This document shows, in pieces, positions 40,177 through 49,224 of a DNA stretch of 64,000 bases. The notes beneath the pieces are model-generated. The model searched no databases. It was not told the DNA's origin and saw nothing but the letters and a program-made list of their open reading frames with translations. The stretch is from Collinsella sp. (GTDB lineage Bacteria; Actinomycetota; Coriobacteriia; Coriobacteriales; Coriobacteriaceae), in NCBI GenBank assembly GCA_019419455.1, contig DXZW01000023.1, positions 11,177 to 75,176 of the forward strand, in the 5' to 3' direction. A program made the translations under genes and the position numbers. Every line of letters begins with the position of its first letter. The stretch's first letter is position 1.

Positions 40177-42026
40177 GAAAGATCACTCTCCGTATAGGTT
40201 CTTTGGTATCCGAGCAAATAAAGGCATATCCCGACGATTATAGAGGATAGGATTCCCGTAACCGCCGCCTTGGCGACGACCGGGCCCGCAAGGCTGGCAA
40301 TTTCCATATGGTGTGCAAGACAAAACGATACGGCCGAGCCGATGCCGGCGACGGCAATTGCGACGATGGCGGCAAGGTTCGATCCCTGCTCGGCGCGCTT
40401 GGCATGAGCATTGAGCAGCAGCGATGTTGCCGCGGCTATTGCTGCAACCAGCACGATTGCAGCGAGAAGGAGCGCGTCTCCCAGCGCTGCGACGACATTG
40501 CTAAGCCCCAGTACGCCTCCCGCAGAGAGAGCCGCTGCGGCAAGGCGGGCAAAGAGTGCGCCCATGCCCGTGGCCGCCGCTGCGCTTGCCGGGCCGAGCC
40601 AAAACGCCGCGATGCTCGTGGCGGCTCCGGCGGCAAGGAGGGCGTCGCCGGTTAGGCAACCCAGCGCAAGCGCGCAGGTGAGCGTCGCGCTCGCAGCCGC
40701 CTCGGTGCGTCCCCAAGCAATCCACCAACCGGACATGGCAGCGGCAAAAATGACCGCGACCGGCAGCATCGACAGGATGCCCTGCGCCTGCATGGTGGCG
40801 TTGGCCATGAGCACCAAAAAGCCCACGGCCGAGATGGCCGAGCCAATCTGCGGGGCCAAGCCTGCCGCCGCGCCAATGGCGACGGCCGCCACGACCAGCC
40901 CGGGAAGCGTCGCGACGCCGGCTGTCTGCATAAGCAAAAAGCTGAAGGCTCCGCATGAGAGCGCCGAGATGCCGCGCATGGTGTAATTGCGTGCGCGGCC
41001 CCAGCGCGTGCCCGCCCAGCCAAGTGCGGGGTCGACCTCGACGGTGTCATCCTCGTAGCTCGATGGCTCGATATCATCTGCCGCGCACTCGTCATTCGAA
41101 AGCTCGCCTACCATCTGCTCCAAGCTGCGACGGCCTTCGCGCACGCTCCCCAAGCCGGCAAGGAGTCGGTCGCAGAATGCCTCGATGCTATCGGGGCGGT
41201 CTTGCGGCATGGGGGAGAGAGCGCTCATGAGCGCCGCCTCGGCCCCCGGGGGAAAGTGAGGGATCAGTTCGCTGGGATAGGTGGCGCCGCCGATGATGCG
41301 GTCGAGCGAGTCGGCAGGCGTGGCCGCCATAAAGGGGGCACTGCCGCACAGGCCCTCGTAGATCACGCAGGCAAGGGCAAAGACATCGGCACGTTCGTCG
41401 ACCGTGCCGGTCTCGATATCGAGCTGCTCGGGCGGCATGTAGCCGATGGTGCCGCCGCGCGATCCGCCAAAGCCGCCGGCGGACGACAGCCGCGCCATGC
41501 CAAAGTCGGTGATCTTTACATTGCCCGAATGGTCGATAAGCACATTGGCGGGCTTTATGTCCAGATGAAGCACGCCGTTTGCATGGGCAAAGGTGAGTGC
41601 CTGACCCAGCGCGTCGGCAATGGCCGCGGCCTCGTCAAAGGTGAGCGAGTGGCCGTCCACGCGATGCAAAAACTCGGCCAACGACATACCGTCGACATGC
41701 TCCATGACCAGGTAGGCATAGGCGGTGTCGTGCGTAAAGTCGATAACCTGCACGATATTGGGATGTTGAAGCATGGCGGCGGTATGCGCCTCGCGCAGCA
41801 CGTCCATGATGTCGCTGGCGGGCATGCCGGCGCCGTTGATAAGGGGGATGCGCTTAATGGCCACGCGACGGCGCAGATGCGTGTCGCGGCAAATCTCGAT
41901 GGAGCCAAAACCGCCGGTCGCAAGCGTCTCGAGCGGCTGGTACCGCTTGAGCAGCTCGCGAGAGCTAGTGCCCTCCAAGGGAACGTCCGGCGAGAACCGG
42001 GCGGTATGTTGCGAGAAAAGCGGCAT
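40173..42026 (-). CDS. Ser/Thr protein kinase with polytopic C-terminal membrane domain
   Basis: 617 residues from the ATG at 42026 (GAGGG site; a TTG two codons upstream is possible). The kinase domain (about 25-290) has the loop LATGGFGSIEI, VAIKRIPL, VLHLDIKPANVLID and DFGMA, and the APE-equivalent MPPEQ. The catalytic loop reads HLD rather than HRD, a non-RD kinase that may not need activation-loop phosphorylation. From about 350 on there are roughly 10 membrane segments rich in Ala, quite unlike PknA with its single anchor. It heads the kinase-fhaA-fhaB-pstP-rodA/pbp-pknB cluster, in the place pknA might take. Confidence 0.88.
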   Translation of the reverse strand: MPLFSQHTARFSPDVPLEGTSSRELLKRYQPLETLATGGFGSIEICRDTHLRRRVAIKRIPLINGAGMPASDIMDVLREAHTAAMLQHPNIVQVIDFTHDTAYAYLVMEHVDGMSLAEFLHRVDGHSLTFDEAAAIADALGQALTFAHANGVLHLDIKPANVLIDHSGNVKITDFGMARLSSAGGFGGSRGGTIGYMPPEQLDIETGTVDERADVFALACVIYEGLCGSAPFMAATPADSLDRIIGGATYPSELIPHFPPGAEAALMSALSPMPQDRPDSIEAFCDRLLAGLGSVREGRRSLEQMVGELSNDECAADDIEPSSYEDDTVEVDPALGWAGTRWGRARNYTMRGISALSCGAFSFLLMQTAGVATLPGLVVAAVAIGAAAGLAPQIGSAISAVGFLVLMANATMQAQGILSMLPVAVIFAAAMSGWWIAWGRTEAAASATLTCALALGCLTGDALLAAGAATSIAAFWLGPASAAAATGMGALFARLAAAALSAGGVLGLSNVVAALGDALLLAAIVLVAAIAAATSLLLNAHAKRAEQGSNLAAIVAIAVAGIGSAVSFCLAHHMEIASLAGPVVAKAAVTGILSSIIVGICLYLLGYQRTYTESDLS

Positions 42027-42180
42027 GGCCAACCCTCGTGCGTTTAAAGTTCGTTTGCGAGCGGCGGGCGCGGGGCCGAGCCGTTCGCGGTGGCATAGAT
42101 GCTGCTAGTGTAGCACGCTCAGGCGGATGGCGAGGATGGCGGGATGCGAGGCTGCCTGTCTGGCTTGGCCTTCGTCTCGA

Positions 42181-42346
42181 CCCATCCGGAAAGCGCGCCC
42201 CAGTTTGCGGCCAAATACTGGGACACGCTTTCCGAATGGGGTGTGCTGCGGAAACTGCGTCCCAGAATATTGACTCAGAACGGGATACAGTTTCCAGATC
42301 GACGCTCAAAAGGAAACCGCATCCCGCTTTGATGCGGGGACTGCGG
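42181..42346. repeat. Three consecutive hairpin repeats upstream of the LuxR-type gene
   Basis: The roughly 440-base gap between the kinase and LuxR genes holds no gene but three hairpins. A 24-bp imperfect stem lies at 42181-42204/42217-42240 (CCCATCCGGAAAGCGCGCCC...). A second pairs GGAAACTGCGTCCC (42250-42263) with GGGATACAGTTTCC (42282-42295). A third lies at 42317-42346 (CCGCATCCCGC/GCGGGGACTGCGG). All resemble the element at 6588-6633. A TATAAT at 42443-42448 is a likely -10 for the LuxR gene. Confidence 0.65.
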
Positions 42347-42467
42347 ACAAAAGCTGAACCGTGATCTGGCTCGGATTGGAGTTCGCCTGAATCGTTGATG
42401 CTGGCTGGTGTGGGCGTGGAGATAAACGAGCAGCCCGAGCGATATAATGACACGCTATGGAGGTCAT

Positions 42468-44609
42468 ATGCTCTTTTCCCGCTGTTCTGCCACATCTGCT
42501 TTCGCCATTGCGCTCGTCGTAATGGCGGTTACCCCTTATCACCGGTTTTCATCTTCAATCGGCTTGGCATCAGGTGCAATGACCTGGCTCGTTATCCTTG
42601 GCGCATGCCTCGCGGCGTTTGGTCATGGTGTTGCGCTCCGCAAGGGGAGAGAAATAAGACGGCCGGGTCGCCTTGGCGTCTTCGGTGTTTTCCTTGCTGC
42701 TATTGCGGTGGTTCCCGAATGGGTCGACTTGGCCTTCTATGCTCGCGGAGATTCTATTCCAATCGTGTTTGCACCAATCTGGTTGTTGCATCGTGTTTCG
42801 TGTGCCTTGTGCTTCACTGGGTCGTTGCTCCTCTCATATGTAATTTGGGATACGGCGGGCTCTCCTTTGATACGGGGGGCGGCGCGGGACGGCGAAAGGG
42901 GGACCCGCCGATCGCAGAGCACGCTTTTTGCAGAAACAATAGTTGTCCTGTCTTGCCTGCTGTTTTGCTGTCGAATTTCATGGAGAGTCGTTCCCGAGCC
43001 ATGGGGGATGCCCTCTGTAACGGCCGCATCAATTGGCCTCGTGCTTTTAATTCCGCTGGTCTATCTCGTATTGGCTGCGGTCCCGCTGCTTTGCTGTCCC
43101 CGCGCCTTTGGTCGGGGGCAGGGCGACGTGTTTGCCCGTTCTGTGCTTGTAGCAGTTCCCATTGGCCTTGTTCCGGCTGTCGAGGTGGCATACTTTGCAA
43201 GCGATGCCGCAGTCATTGCATCACTGTCGATGGGGTCCGCTATTGCTGTTGCCGCCTTCGTATGCACATTGCTAAGGGAGAAACGGGACAACAATTCGGA
43301 TACCCCTCGCACGTCCGACCCATTCGATGCGGGGGTGTTTTCCCCTGCCCTGTCGCCTCGAGAAGAGCAGTTTGTTCGACTGCTGCTCAAAGGGAAAACG
43401 CCGGCGGAAATTGCCAGGGAGACGGGTACGAAGCCATCGACGGTGCGAACAACGCTTCACCGAGCATACGGGAAGGCATCGGTTGCGGGCTCACGCGAGC
43501 TCGTGGCATTGTTTGCGGGTGAGGGTGATGCTACAGGGCCTGGTCTGCTGCAGCGGCATGCTGGTGATATGTTGACATCAGTTCGGACGCGCCGGCTGTT
43601 TCGATACCTGCTCACAACATTTTTTATCCTCCTTGCGGCGGGCCCCTTGGTAATGGCGGATAGCGATTGGGGATCCGGTGTTTCGCGGGCAGTCGCCTTT
43701 TCTCTCGCAAGCTATGCATTGGGTCTCGGACTGCTTCTGTCGCTGCACTACGCGGGTGAAAAACTGAATCGTGAAGTTGCGCTGACTAGAACGGATGGGG
43801 CGATTGGGCTCGGAAGCCCGTGCGTATGGGCGGTGCTGTCTGCCGTGGAATGGTCTTTTGTCTATATCGCGGCATGGAGGTGTATATGCGATCCGTTGAT
43901 GGCTGCGCCGGTCCTGCTGTGCGGCGTGGCATCTACGGTCTCGCTCGCTGTTGGGCTGCGTCCGTTTAAGGTGCATGCCCGTGTCCGGGCTATCGTGCCG
44001 TTGGTGTCAATAGGTGCGGCTACTTTAATCCATGCGGCCACTAGGGGGCGAATCCATGGGTTCGCGGTGCTGACGGGGATGTTGCTCACATACATAGTGC
44101 TGCGTAGCTGTCCGCAGCGCAAAATGCTTGGGATATGGATGCTTTGCTTTGGGGCGGCGGCTCCTGTCTGGGTTGTCTTGCTCAACATGGTGCAGGATCT
44201 GACGGTTTTCGAGTCTCTGTTCCTTGCGTCGTTGCTGGGGCAAAGTTCGGCCGTCAATGTCGTCGTGGCAACGGTGATTGTTTGCTGGTCTGTGCCCATG
44301 CTCGTTACGCACATCGTGCTCGTACGCTCGGTTGAGGACGAGAAGGCCGTCTTGAAGTACCGTGCGAACGGGTCCACCGAAGCAGCTCACGTGCGCCGGC
44401 TGGCTCTGCTTACGTCGCGCGCCCTGTCCGATGTTCAGGCCCGAATATTGTTGATGACGGCAGAGGGCACAACGACAAAGACCATTGCGCAGGATGTCGG
44501 TTACGCTGCATCTACGGTGCAAGCGCTGCGATCCGCGTCCTATCGCCAGTTGAAGATCAAGAACAAAGCAGAGCTTATTTCATTGTTATCGCAGGTAGAT
44601 AACGTGTAA
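42468..44609 (+). CDS. Membrane LuxR-type regulator with two TM-bundle/HTH halves
   Basis: 713 residues from the ATG at 42468 behind GGAGGT. About eight membrane segments (residues 10-270) are followed by a GerE/LuxR HTH at about 291-350 (SPREEQFVRLLLKGKTPAEI, then ARETGTKPSTVRTTLHRAYG). A second set of about eight segments (370-620) is followed by a second HTH at about 650-708 (LSDVQARILLMTAEGTTTKT, then IAQDVGYAASTVQALRSASY). Coriobacterial LuxR-type regulators usually have one membrane bundle and one HTH; this looks like an internal duplication or fusion giving a built-in dimer. It lies just upstream of a secreted-protein/ABC-transporter unit on the same strand and probably controls it. 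Confidence 0.85.
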   Translation: MLFSRCSATSAFAIALVVMAVTPYHRFSSSIGLASGAMTWLVILGACLAAFGHGVALRKGREIRRPGRLGVFGVFLAAIAVVPEWVDLAFYARGDSIPIVFAPIWLLHRVSCALCFTGSLLLSYVIWDTAGSPLIRGAARDGERGTRRSQSTLFAETIVVLSCLLFCCRISWRVVPEPWGMPSVTAASIGLVLLIPLVYLVLAAVPLLCCPRAFGRGQGDVFARSVLVAVPIGLVPAVEVAYFASDAAVIASLSMGSAIAVAAFVCTLLREKRDNNSDTPRTSDPFDAGVFSPALSPREEQFVRLLLKGKTPAEIARETGTKPSTVRTTLHRAYGKASVAGSRELVALFAGEGDATGPGLLQRHAGDMLTSVRTRRLFRYLLTTFFILLAAGPLVMADSDWGSGVSRAVAFSLASYALGLGLLLSLHYAGEKLNREVALTRTDGAIGLGSPCVWAVLSAVEWSFVYIAAWRCICDPLMAAPVLLCGVASTVSLAVGLRPFKVHARVRAIVPLVSIGAATLIHAATRGRIHGFAVLTGMLLTYIVLRSCPQRKMLGIWMLCFGAAAPVWVVLLNMVQDLTVFESLFLASLLGQSSAVNVVVATVIVCWSVPMLVTHIVLVRSVEDEKAVLKYRANGSTEAAHVRRLALLTSRALSDVQARILLMTAEGTTTKTIAQDVGYAASTVQALRSASYRQLKIKNKAELISLLSQVDNV

Positions 44610-44718
44610 ACGCCTGGATTATCAACTCAATAGCGAGTGTTTACAGACATCTTTCTCCATTCATGCAAAGGTTGCTGTGCGTCGACGCATTGTTAGCCGC
44701 TTTTGATTGGAGAAGGCC

Positions 44719-45231
44719 ATGATTAAGCCAAGGAGCGCTATTACTCGAATCGGAGTCGGGTTGGCGATTGCTGCGGGTCTGTCCCTAGGGGTTCCCGCTG
44801 CATCGTTCGCGCAAGAGGAGTTTGACACCTCTCAGGTTTCTAGCATTACTCAAAACGCCGATACGGGAATTACGACCTGTACGAACAATGCCGATAGGGC
44901 ATTTAGTTTTCAATGTGCCGGGACGAGTGCAACTGGCTACCGTCAAAAGGATGATTCCTCATCGCTCTATCTGGATATCCAAGGTTATACGGGAAATCCG
45001 CTTCGGTTATATACAGACGGTGCGTATAACACAAGCGGTAGCGGCAGCATGAATTGTACTCAGGGAACGTATCGTTCGAATCACAAGGGACAGTGGGAAA
45101 TGTATAACCTCGTCCGTGAGAACGGGCGATCTGCGGCGCGACTGACTGCATGGGCGGAGTCTGGCTACGGCACTGTTATTGGTGTATGGAGCCCCGACTG
45201 CGTCGGGCATTTCCGCAAGCTTCCCGCATAG
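44719..45231 (+). CDS. Secreted 170-residue protein, putative peptide or bacteriocin-like product
   Basis: From the ATG at 44719 (GGAGAAGG site) the product has a Sec signal peptide (MIKPRSAITRIGVGLAIAAG..., ending PAASFA) with cleavage expected near residue 34. The mature part of about 136 residues is polar and Gly/Ser/Tyr/Asn-rich with four cysteines (ITTCTN, FQCAGT, MNCTQG, SPDCVG). Segments such as TGYRQKDDSSSLYLDIQGY and GTVIGVWSPDCVG resemble small secreted proteins encoded beside ABC transporters in clostridia (DUF2712-like), a resemblance from memory only. Next to two permeases and an ATPase it could be a bacteriocin or signal with its immunity or export system. Confidence 0.75.
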   Translation: MIKPRSAITRIGVGLAIAAGLSLGVPAASFAQEEFDTSQVSSITQNADTGITTCTNNADRAFSFQCAGTSATGYRQKDDSSSLYLDIQGYTGNPLRLYTDGAYNTSGSGSMNCTQGTYRSNHKGQWEMYNLVRENGRSAARLTAWAESGYGTVIGVWSPDCVGHFRKLPA

Positions 45232-45285
45232 TTGTTTGAATTGGCTCCCTTCCGGCTTTCTGGGTCGGAAGGTGGAGGAGGACGT

Positions 45286-46167
45286 ATGAACCAAAGGCTC
45301 GTAAGATATGAGCTGTCGAAAACGATAAGACGCCCAGCTTTTATCTTTGCTCTCTTGATTGCAGTCGCAGTTGCAATAGCTGCTGCGCTGGAGCCGTGGG
45401 CAAATTTGGAAAAAGAACGTCACAACCTTCTTTCTTTTGGTTACGGCGTTGGCATGCAAGCCAAAAACTATCTCGGTCAAACACGTGAAAGCAGCTTCGG
45501 TAACTGGATTGTTGTGAGCGCGAACGCGCCACTGTCTGCGTCGGTGTTTTTCTATGCACTGCCCCTGCTTGCAATGTTGGCCGGATCTTGGTCGTGCCTC
45601 TTTGAGCGTTTGAGTGGTTATGACATGCAGATATGCACGCGCGTTTCCAGAAAGGCATACGTGAACGTAAAGGTGCTGTCTGCTTTCCTCTCCGCGTTTA
45701 CAGTGACTGCCATTCCTCTGCTCGTCAATTTCCTGATTGTCTCGATGCTTTTTCCTGCGTATCTTCCTCGGGTCGATGAGTCGACCTACGTAGGGCTTTA
45801 CCTACATAGCTATTTCTCCGGTCTATTTTATTCACATCCTTTGTTATATGTGCTTGCATACACGCTGTTCGATGCGGTCACGCTCGGGACTTTATCCATG
45901 GCTGTAACTGGCTTCTCAATTTTGTTTCGTAGCAGAATCAAAGCGATAATTGTCCCGTATCTGCTAATGGTTGCGTGGCATTTTGCAAATGGCTGGATCT
46001 TCGGCGTAATGGCTTGTGTGGGGTTTAACTGCAATATCTTCAACAGCATCAGGTCGGAATCGCTGAATAACTGGCCAGACATTCGAGCCGGTTTTGCGGA
46101 AATCATATTATTGACCCTTGCTTCGTTGGCTTTTTCTGGGGCGTGGAAAAGGCGGGAGATGGTCTGA
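45286..46167 (+). CDS. ABC transporter permease subunit 1
   Basis: 293 residues from the ATG at 45286 (GGAGGAGG site). An N-terminal cytoplasmic start (MNQRLVRYELSKTIRRP) is followed by six membrane segments, with a large loop after the first (about 38-90: NLEKERHNLLSFGYGVGMQA) as in ABC-2 type permeases. Few conserved residues beyond the topology. Its stop overlaps the next permease start, so the two probably form a heterodimer with the ATPase encoded downstream. Confidence 0.82.
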   Translation: MNQRLVRYELSKTIRRPAFIFALLIAVAVAIAAALEPWANLEKERHNLLSFGYGVGMQAKNYLGQTRESSFGNWIVVSANAPLSASVFFYALPLLAMLAGSWSCLFERLSGYDMQICTRVSRKAYVNVKVLSAFLSAFTVTAIPLLVNFLIVSMLFPAYLPRVDESTYVGLYLHSYFSGLFYSHPLLYVLAYTLFDAVTLGTLSMAVTGFSILFRSRIKAIIVPYLLMVAWHFANGWIFGVMACVGFNCNIFNSIRSESLNNWPDIRAGFAEIILLTLASLAFSGAWKRREMV

Positions 46168-47003
46168 TGCTGTTTAGGCTGGTCGCCGCGGACCTGAGGA
46201 CCGTTTTGAAGAAGAACATCATTACCTTTATTGCGATTGCGGCAGTGACCGTTGCGAACCTGGTGTACGCCTACGGTTTGTCTTCTGTGTATGGGGTCAG
46301 GACGGATGCCTTGGGGTTTGCGGACAATCTTGCGCTCGTGTTTGCCGGATCTGCTCCGTTTGAGCCTAGGCCCGGGGTCATGTTTGTGCCTCCGCTAGGA
46401 TGGCTATTTCTCATTCTGCTTATTCTCTATACAACACTCGATTATCCCGCCGAATCGTTGCACGGGTTTGGTTTGCAAACGCTTGTCCGATGCCGGGCGA
46501 GAACCCTTTGGTGGGTCTCGCGTTTTATCTCAGTGGCGGCGATAACAGCATTTTCGCTGCTCGTGGTGGTTTGCTCTGTTGTGATTTGGAGCTTGATGGT
46601 GAGTGCCTCGTTCAGCGCGGTCATCCATGGCGAGTCGCTTCAGCTGGCTAATTTGGCGCCGTGGTTTCTCAAGGCGAGCGAAGCAGGTGTACTGCCGTTT
46701 TTCGCAGGTCTCTTTCTTGCTTTTGAGGCGCTTGCGTTTGTGCAGGCAACGGTTGGGTTTGTGCTTGGGCCGTCAGTTTCATTTGCGGTTGTAATGAGCT
46801 ACCTGATCTGTTCGGCATATGCGCGGCATTGGGCGCTACTGGGAAATGCCTTGATGCTGTTGCGCTGGGGTGGAATCGTCAAAGAAGGAATTGCGACGGG
46901 CTCGAGTGGCTTGTTTTCAATTGTGATTATGTCGTTATGCCTATCGTTGGGTGGACTGTGGTTTCGAAGGGCCGACCTTATCGAAAAGAGGGACAAGATA
47001 TGA
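46167..47003 (+). CDS. ABC transporter permease subunit 2
   Basis: 278 residues. The ATG at 46167 shares its A with the previous stop (TGATG). Six membrane segments with a loop after the first (about 50-78) mirror permease 1, including the first helix IITFIAIAAVTVANLVYAYG. Followed by the ATPase gene with an ATGA overlap. An ABC-2-type membrane partner; direction of transport cannot be told. Confidence 0.82.
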   Translation: MLFRLVAADLRTVLKKNIITFIAIAAVTVANLVYAYGLSSVYGVRTDALGFADNLALVFAGSAPFEPRPGVMFVPPLGWLFLILLILYTTLDYPAESLHGFGLQTLVRCRARTLWWVSRFISVAAITAFSLLVVVCSVVIWSLMVSASFSAVIHGESLQLANLAPWFLKASEAGVLPFFAGLFLAFEALAFVQATVGFVLGPSVSFAVVMSYLICSAYARHWALLGNALMLLRWGGIVKEGIATGSSGLFSIVIMSLCLSLGGLWFRRADLIEKRDKI

Positions 47004-47644
47004 GTGTGATCGTTAGGGACGTATCGAAGCGCATGGGCAAAAACGATGTCCTGCGCAACGTGTCTATCGAGGTTGACCCTGGGACTGTGGTCGGGCTTCA
47101 GGGGATAAACGGTTCGGGTAAGACCATGCTCATGCGAGCGGTCTGCGGATTGATTAGACCCACCGAGGGCGAGATTATTATCGATGGCCAAAGACTTGGG
47201 GCGGATATCTCGTTTCCGCCGAGTCTGGGGATGTTGATAGAGGCGCCTTCCTTTTTAGGATATCTGTCTGGTTACGACAATCTGGAGCTCATAGCTCAAA
47301 TCAATGGCGTTGCCACCCCCGAGGACATTCGCTCTGCCCTGCGGCTCGTGGGGCTCGATGCAGACGAAAAAAAGAAGTTTCGAGCATACTCGCTTGGGAT
47401 GAAGCAGCGTCTGGGAATAGCTGCGGCAATTATGGAAAAGCCGAAGCTGCTTGTTCTCGATGAGCCAACGAATGCCCTCGACGAAGCGGGCGTGGAAATG
47501 CTCAAGCGCGTTGTGGCGATGGCGGCATCAACGGGTCGCGAGGTTCTTCTGTCTAGCCATGACGGAGAGGTGCTCGAGGAGCTAGCCGATCGTGTTTACT
47601 GCATGCGCGACGGTGCCGTTGTGAAAGTTCGGGAAAGGTCGTGA
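47000..47644 (+). CDS. ABC transporter ATP-binding protein
   Basis: 214 residues, a compact ABC ATPase. It has Walker A LQGINGSGKTMLMRA, a Q-loop region, signature YSLGMKQRLGIAAAIM, Walker B KLLVLDEPTNALDEAG and the H-loop LLSSHDGE. It resembles ATPases of lantibiotic-immunity and antibiotic-resistance ABC-2 exporters. It overlaps the permease gene upstream (ATGA) and the exported protein gene downstream, so the five genes 44719-48309 are one operon. Confidence 0.94.
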   Translation: MSVIVRDVSKRMGKNDVLRNVSIEVDPGTVVGLQGINGSGKTMLMRAVCGLIRPTEGEIIIDGQRLGADISFPPSLGMLIEAPSFLGYLSGYDNLELIAQINGVATPEDIRSALRLVGLDADEKKKFRAYSLGMKQRLGIAAAIMEKPKLLVLDEPTNALDEAGVEMLKRVVAMAASTGREVLLSSHDGEVLEELADRVYCMRDGAVVKVRERS

Positions 47645-48309
47645 GCGCGATGAAGAAGGCCCTGTTGACGAGAAGGTCGATGCTCGCGCTTTTTGGCTGT
47701 GCTGTTACCGGCCTTGCGGGCATGAGGGTGAGCGTCGTTAACGGGAACCGGACAGTCATTCCTGAAAAATATTACGCGGAGGGCGAATGGCTCTCGATGG
47801 ATGGGGCGTTTCTGGGGTCGAAGGATGTGGCGACTGACGGGTATTCGTTTTGCATAGACGGGGCAGAGCTGCTCACGCCGCGCGAGTATCTCAAGCGTGC
47901 GCATGATGATTATTCAAAATATGGCATCGTAGATACGAAAACGAAATTGAAGGACGCCGACATCACGTGTGTTATCGCCGTAAAGATGCGTGTCAGGAAT
48001 AAGGACAATGTCGAAGGCGGAATTAAAGCGTATGTTTGGCATTTGGTGCCGGAGTCTGCGCCAAACTATGACTTTGTGGTCAATACCGATCTGATAACGC
48101 AGGCAATGCCGGTGCTGGGCGGTTCTGCTGCGTTTGCTGTACAGGTTGGGGCGGAGAACGAGTTACTCGTCCCATTCATGATGCAAAACACCAACGACTA
48201 TTTCGAAGGTTACGAGACCGTCCGTTTTGAGAAAGCGTTTCCCGGGACCTATACGATGAAGATGACCGATCTGCCGGAGCGAAGGCTCTTCAGGTTTGAA
48301 GTTAAATAG
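47641..48309 (+). CDS. Exported protein with Tat- or Sec-like signal, function unknown
   Basis: 222 residues from the GTG at 47641 (or 219 from ATG 47650). The N-terminus is MKKALLTRRSMLALFGCAVTGLAG, a basic region with RRSM before a hydrophobic stretch and a Cys that could be a lipobox (ALFGC). The remaining domain (IPEKYYAEGEWLSMDGAFLG, YSFCIDGAELLTPREYLKR) looks like small extracellular proteins sometimes labelled DUF5028 beside such ABC operons; this is a tentative recollection. As last gene of the operon it may be an immunity lipoprotein or accessory factor. Confidence 0.7.
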   Translation: MSAMKKALLTRRSMLALFGCAVTGLAGMRVSVVNGNRTVIPEKYYAEGEWLSMDGAFLGSKDVATDGYSFCIDGAELLTPREYLKRAHDDYSKYGIVDTKTKLKDADITCVIAVKMRVRNKDNVEGGIKAYVWHLVPESAPNYDFVVNTDLITQAMPVLGGSAAFAVQVGAENELLVPFMMQNTNDYFEGYETVRFEKAFPGTYTMKMTDLPERRLFRFEVK

Positions 48310-48383
48310 CTCGAAGGCCCTGTTGGGGGAGCCTCATCCTACGCTGAAGCGGGATGAGATTCCCTTCGCAGTGGCGCTCGGCC

Positions 48384-49109
48384 CTAGCGCTTCTTCTTGC
48401 TCTTCTTCTGCTTGCGCCGCTTGCCCTTGTTATCCTGGGGCTTGTCGGCCTTGTCGCTCCGCTTGGCCTCGGCGGCAGCCTTCTCGGCCTTCATTTTCTT
48501 CTTCTTGGTCTCGATGCGGAGCTTTTTGTTAATGCGCGCCTTAAGGAAGGTGCCAAACTGCTCGGCATTGCCGCGGACAAAGGTGTCCTTAGGGATCGTC
48601 ACGCCCTGGTCGGCGAACATGGCTACAAAGATGCGCTCGCCGTCGAGCACGTGGTCGAGCTTTTCAAACGGGAAGAACTGCGACTTGCCGCTCTTGCCCC
48701 AAACCATCAGGCCGTCCTCGTTGGCGGCGACGCGGCGATAGCGGCCACCCATGGACTCGTCGGCCTCGACGGCATCGATAAAGTCGCGGGCGAGGGTGTG
48801 GTGCAGGTTTTTGCTCCACCAGGCCAAAAAGGCGCCGAATACGATCAGGACGACGCCAAACTTGATCCAGTTGCCGCCGGCCACCAGCATGCCAATGCCG
48901 AGCAGCGCGGCAATTGCCGCGGCGACATACAGCGAGCCGCGACGCCTGGGCGAGGCGACTAGGCGGGCGAAGTCGGTGACCAGGTCGTTTTCGTACTGGT
49001 ACTCGTTGAGGTACAGGATGCCGTCGTCGGCTGCGGCCTGCTTCTCGAGCGCGACCTCGACCTGGTCGGCTGCTTCGGAGGGAACGAGGTTGCTCTCTGC
49101 GTCTGCCAT
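48384..49109 (-). CDS. YcxB-like membrane protein with basic tail
   Basis: 241 residues. Two membrane segments (about 58-78 and 82-100: SLYVAAAIAALLGIGMLVAG, FGVVLIVFGAFLAWW) are followed by a cytoplasmic YcxB-like domain (RRVAANEDGLMVWGKSGKSQFFPFEKLDHV, about 125-200). The C-terminal tail of about 45 residues is very Lys/Arg-rich (KKKKMKAEKAAAEAKRS...KKSKKKR) and may contact RNA, DNA or phospholipids. Convergent with the exported-protein gene and divergent from dnaX. Function unknown. Confidence 0.75.
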   Translation of the reverse strand: MADAESNLVPSEAADQVEVALEKQAAADDGILYLNEYQYENDLVTDFARLVASPRRRGSLYVAAAIAALLGIGMLVAGGNWIKFGVVLIVFGAFLAWWSKNLHHTLARDFIDAVEADESMGGRYRRVAANEDGLMVWGKSGKSQFFPFEKLDHVLDGERIFVAMFADQGVTIPKDTFVRGNAEQFGTFLKARINKKLRIETKKKKMKAEKAAAEAKRSDKADKPQDNKGKRRKQKKSKKKR

Positions 49110-49224
49110 GCTCTTTGGACTCCTATCGCGGCGGGCTCGCCGTACGGGTTATTATGAGTGAAGTATGCCGTGCGACCGCATGGCCGTCGCGGCAACAAGA
49201 CTCAGTATACCCGGGGGAGCACCC

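Noticed and set aside
49110..49224. Small SRP RNA gene before dnaX, as in some bacteria
   Set aside because: The conserved apical GGAA/GCA-type domain and a long hairpin are not seen in the 115-base gap.
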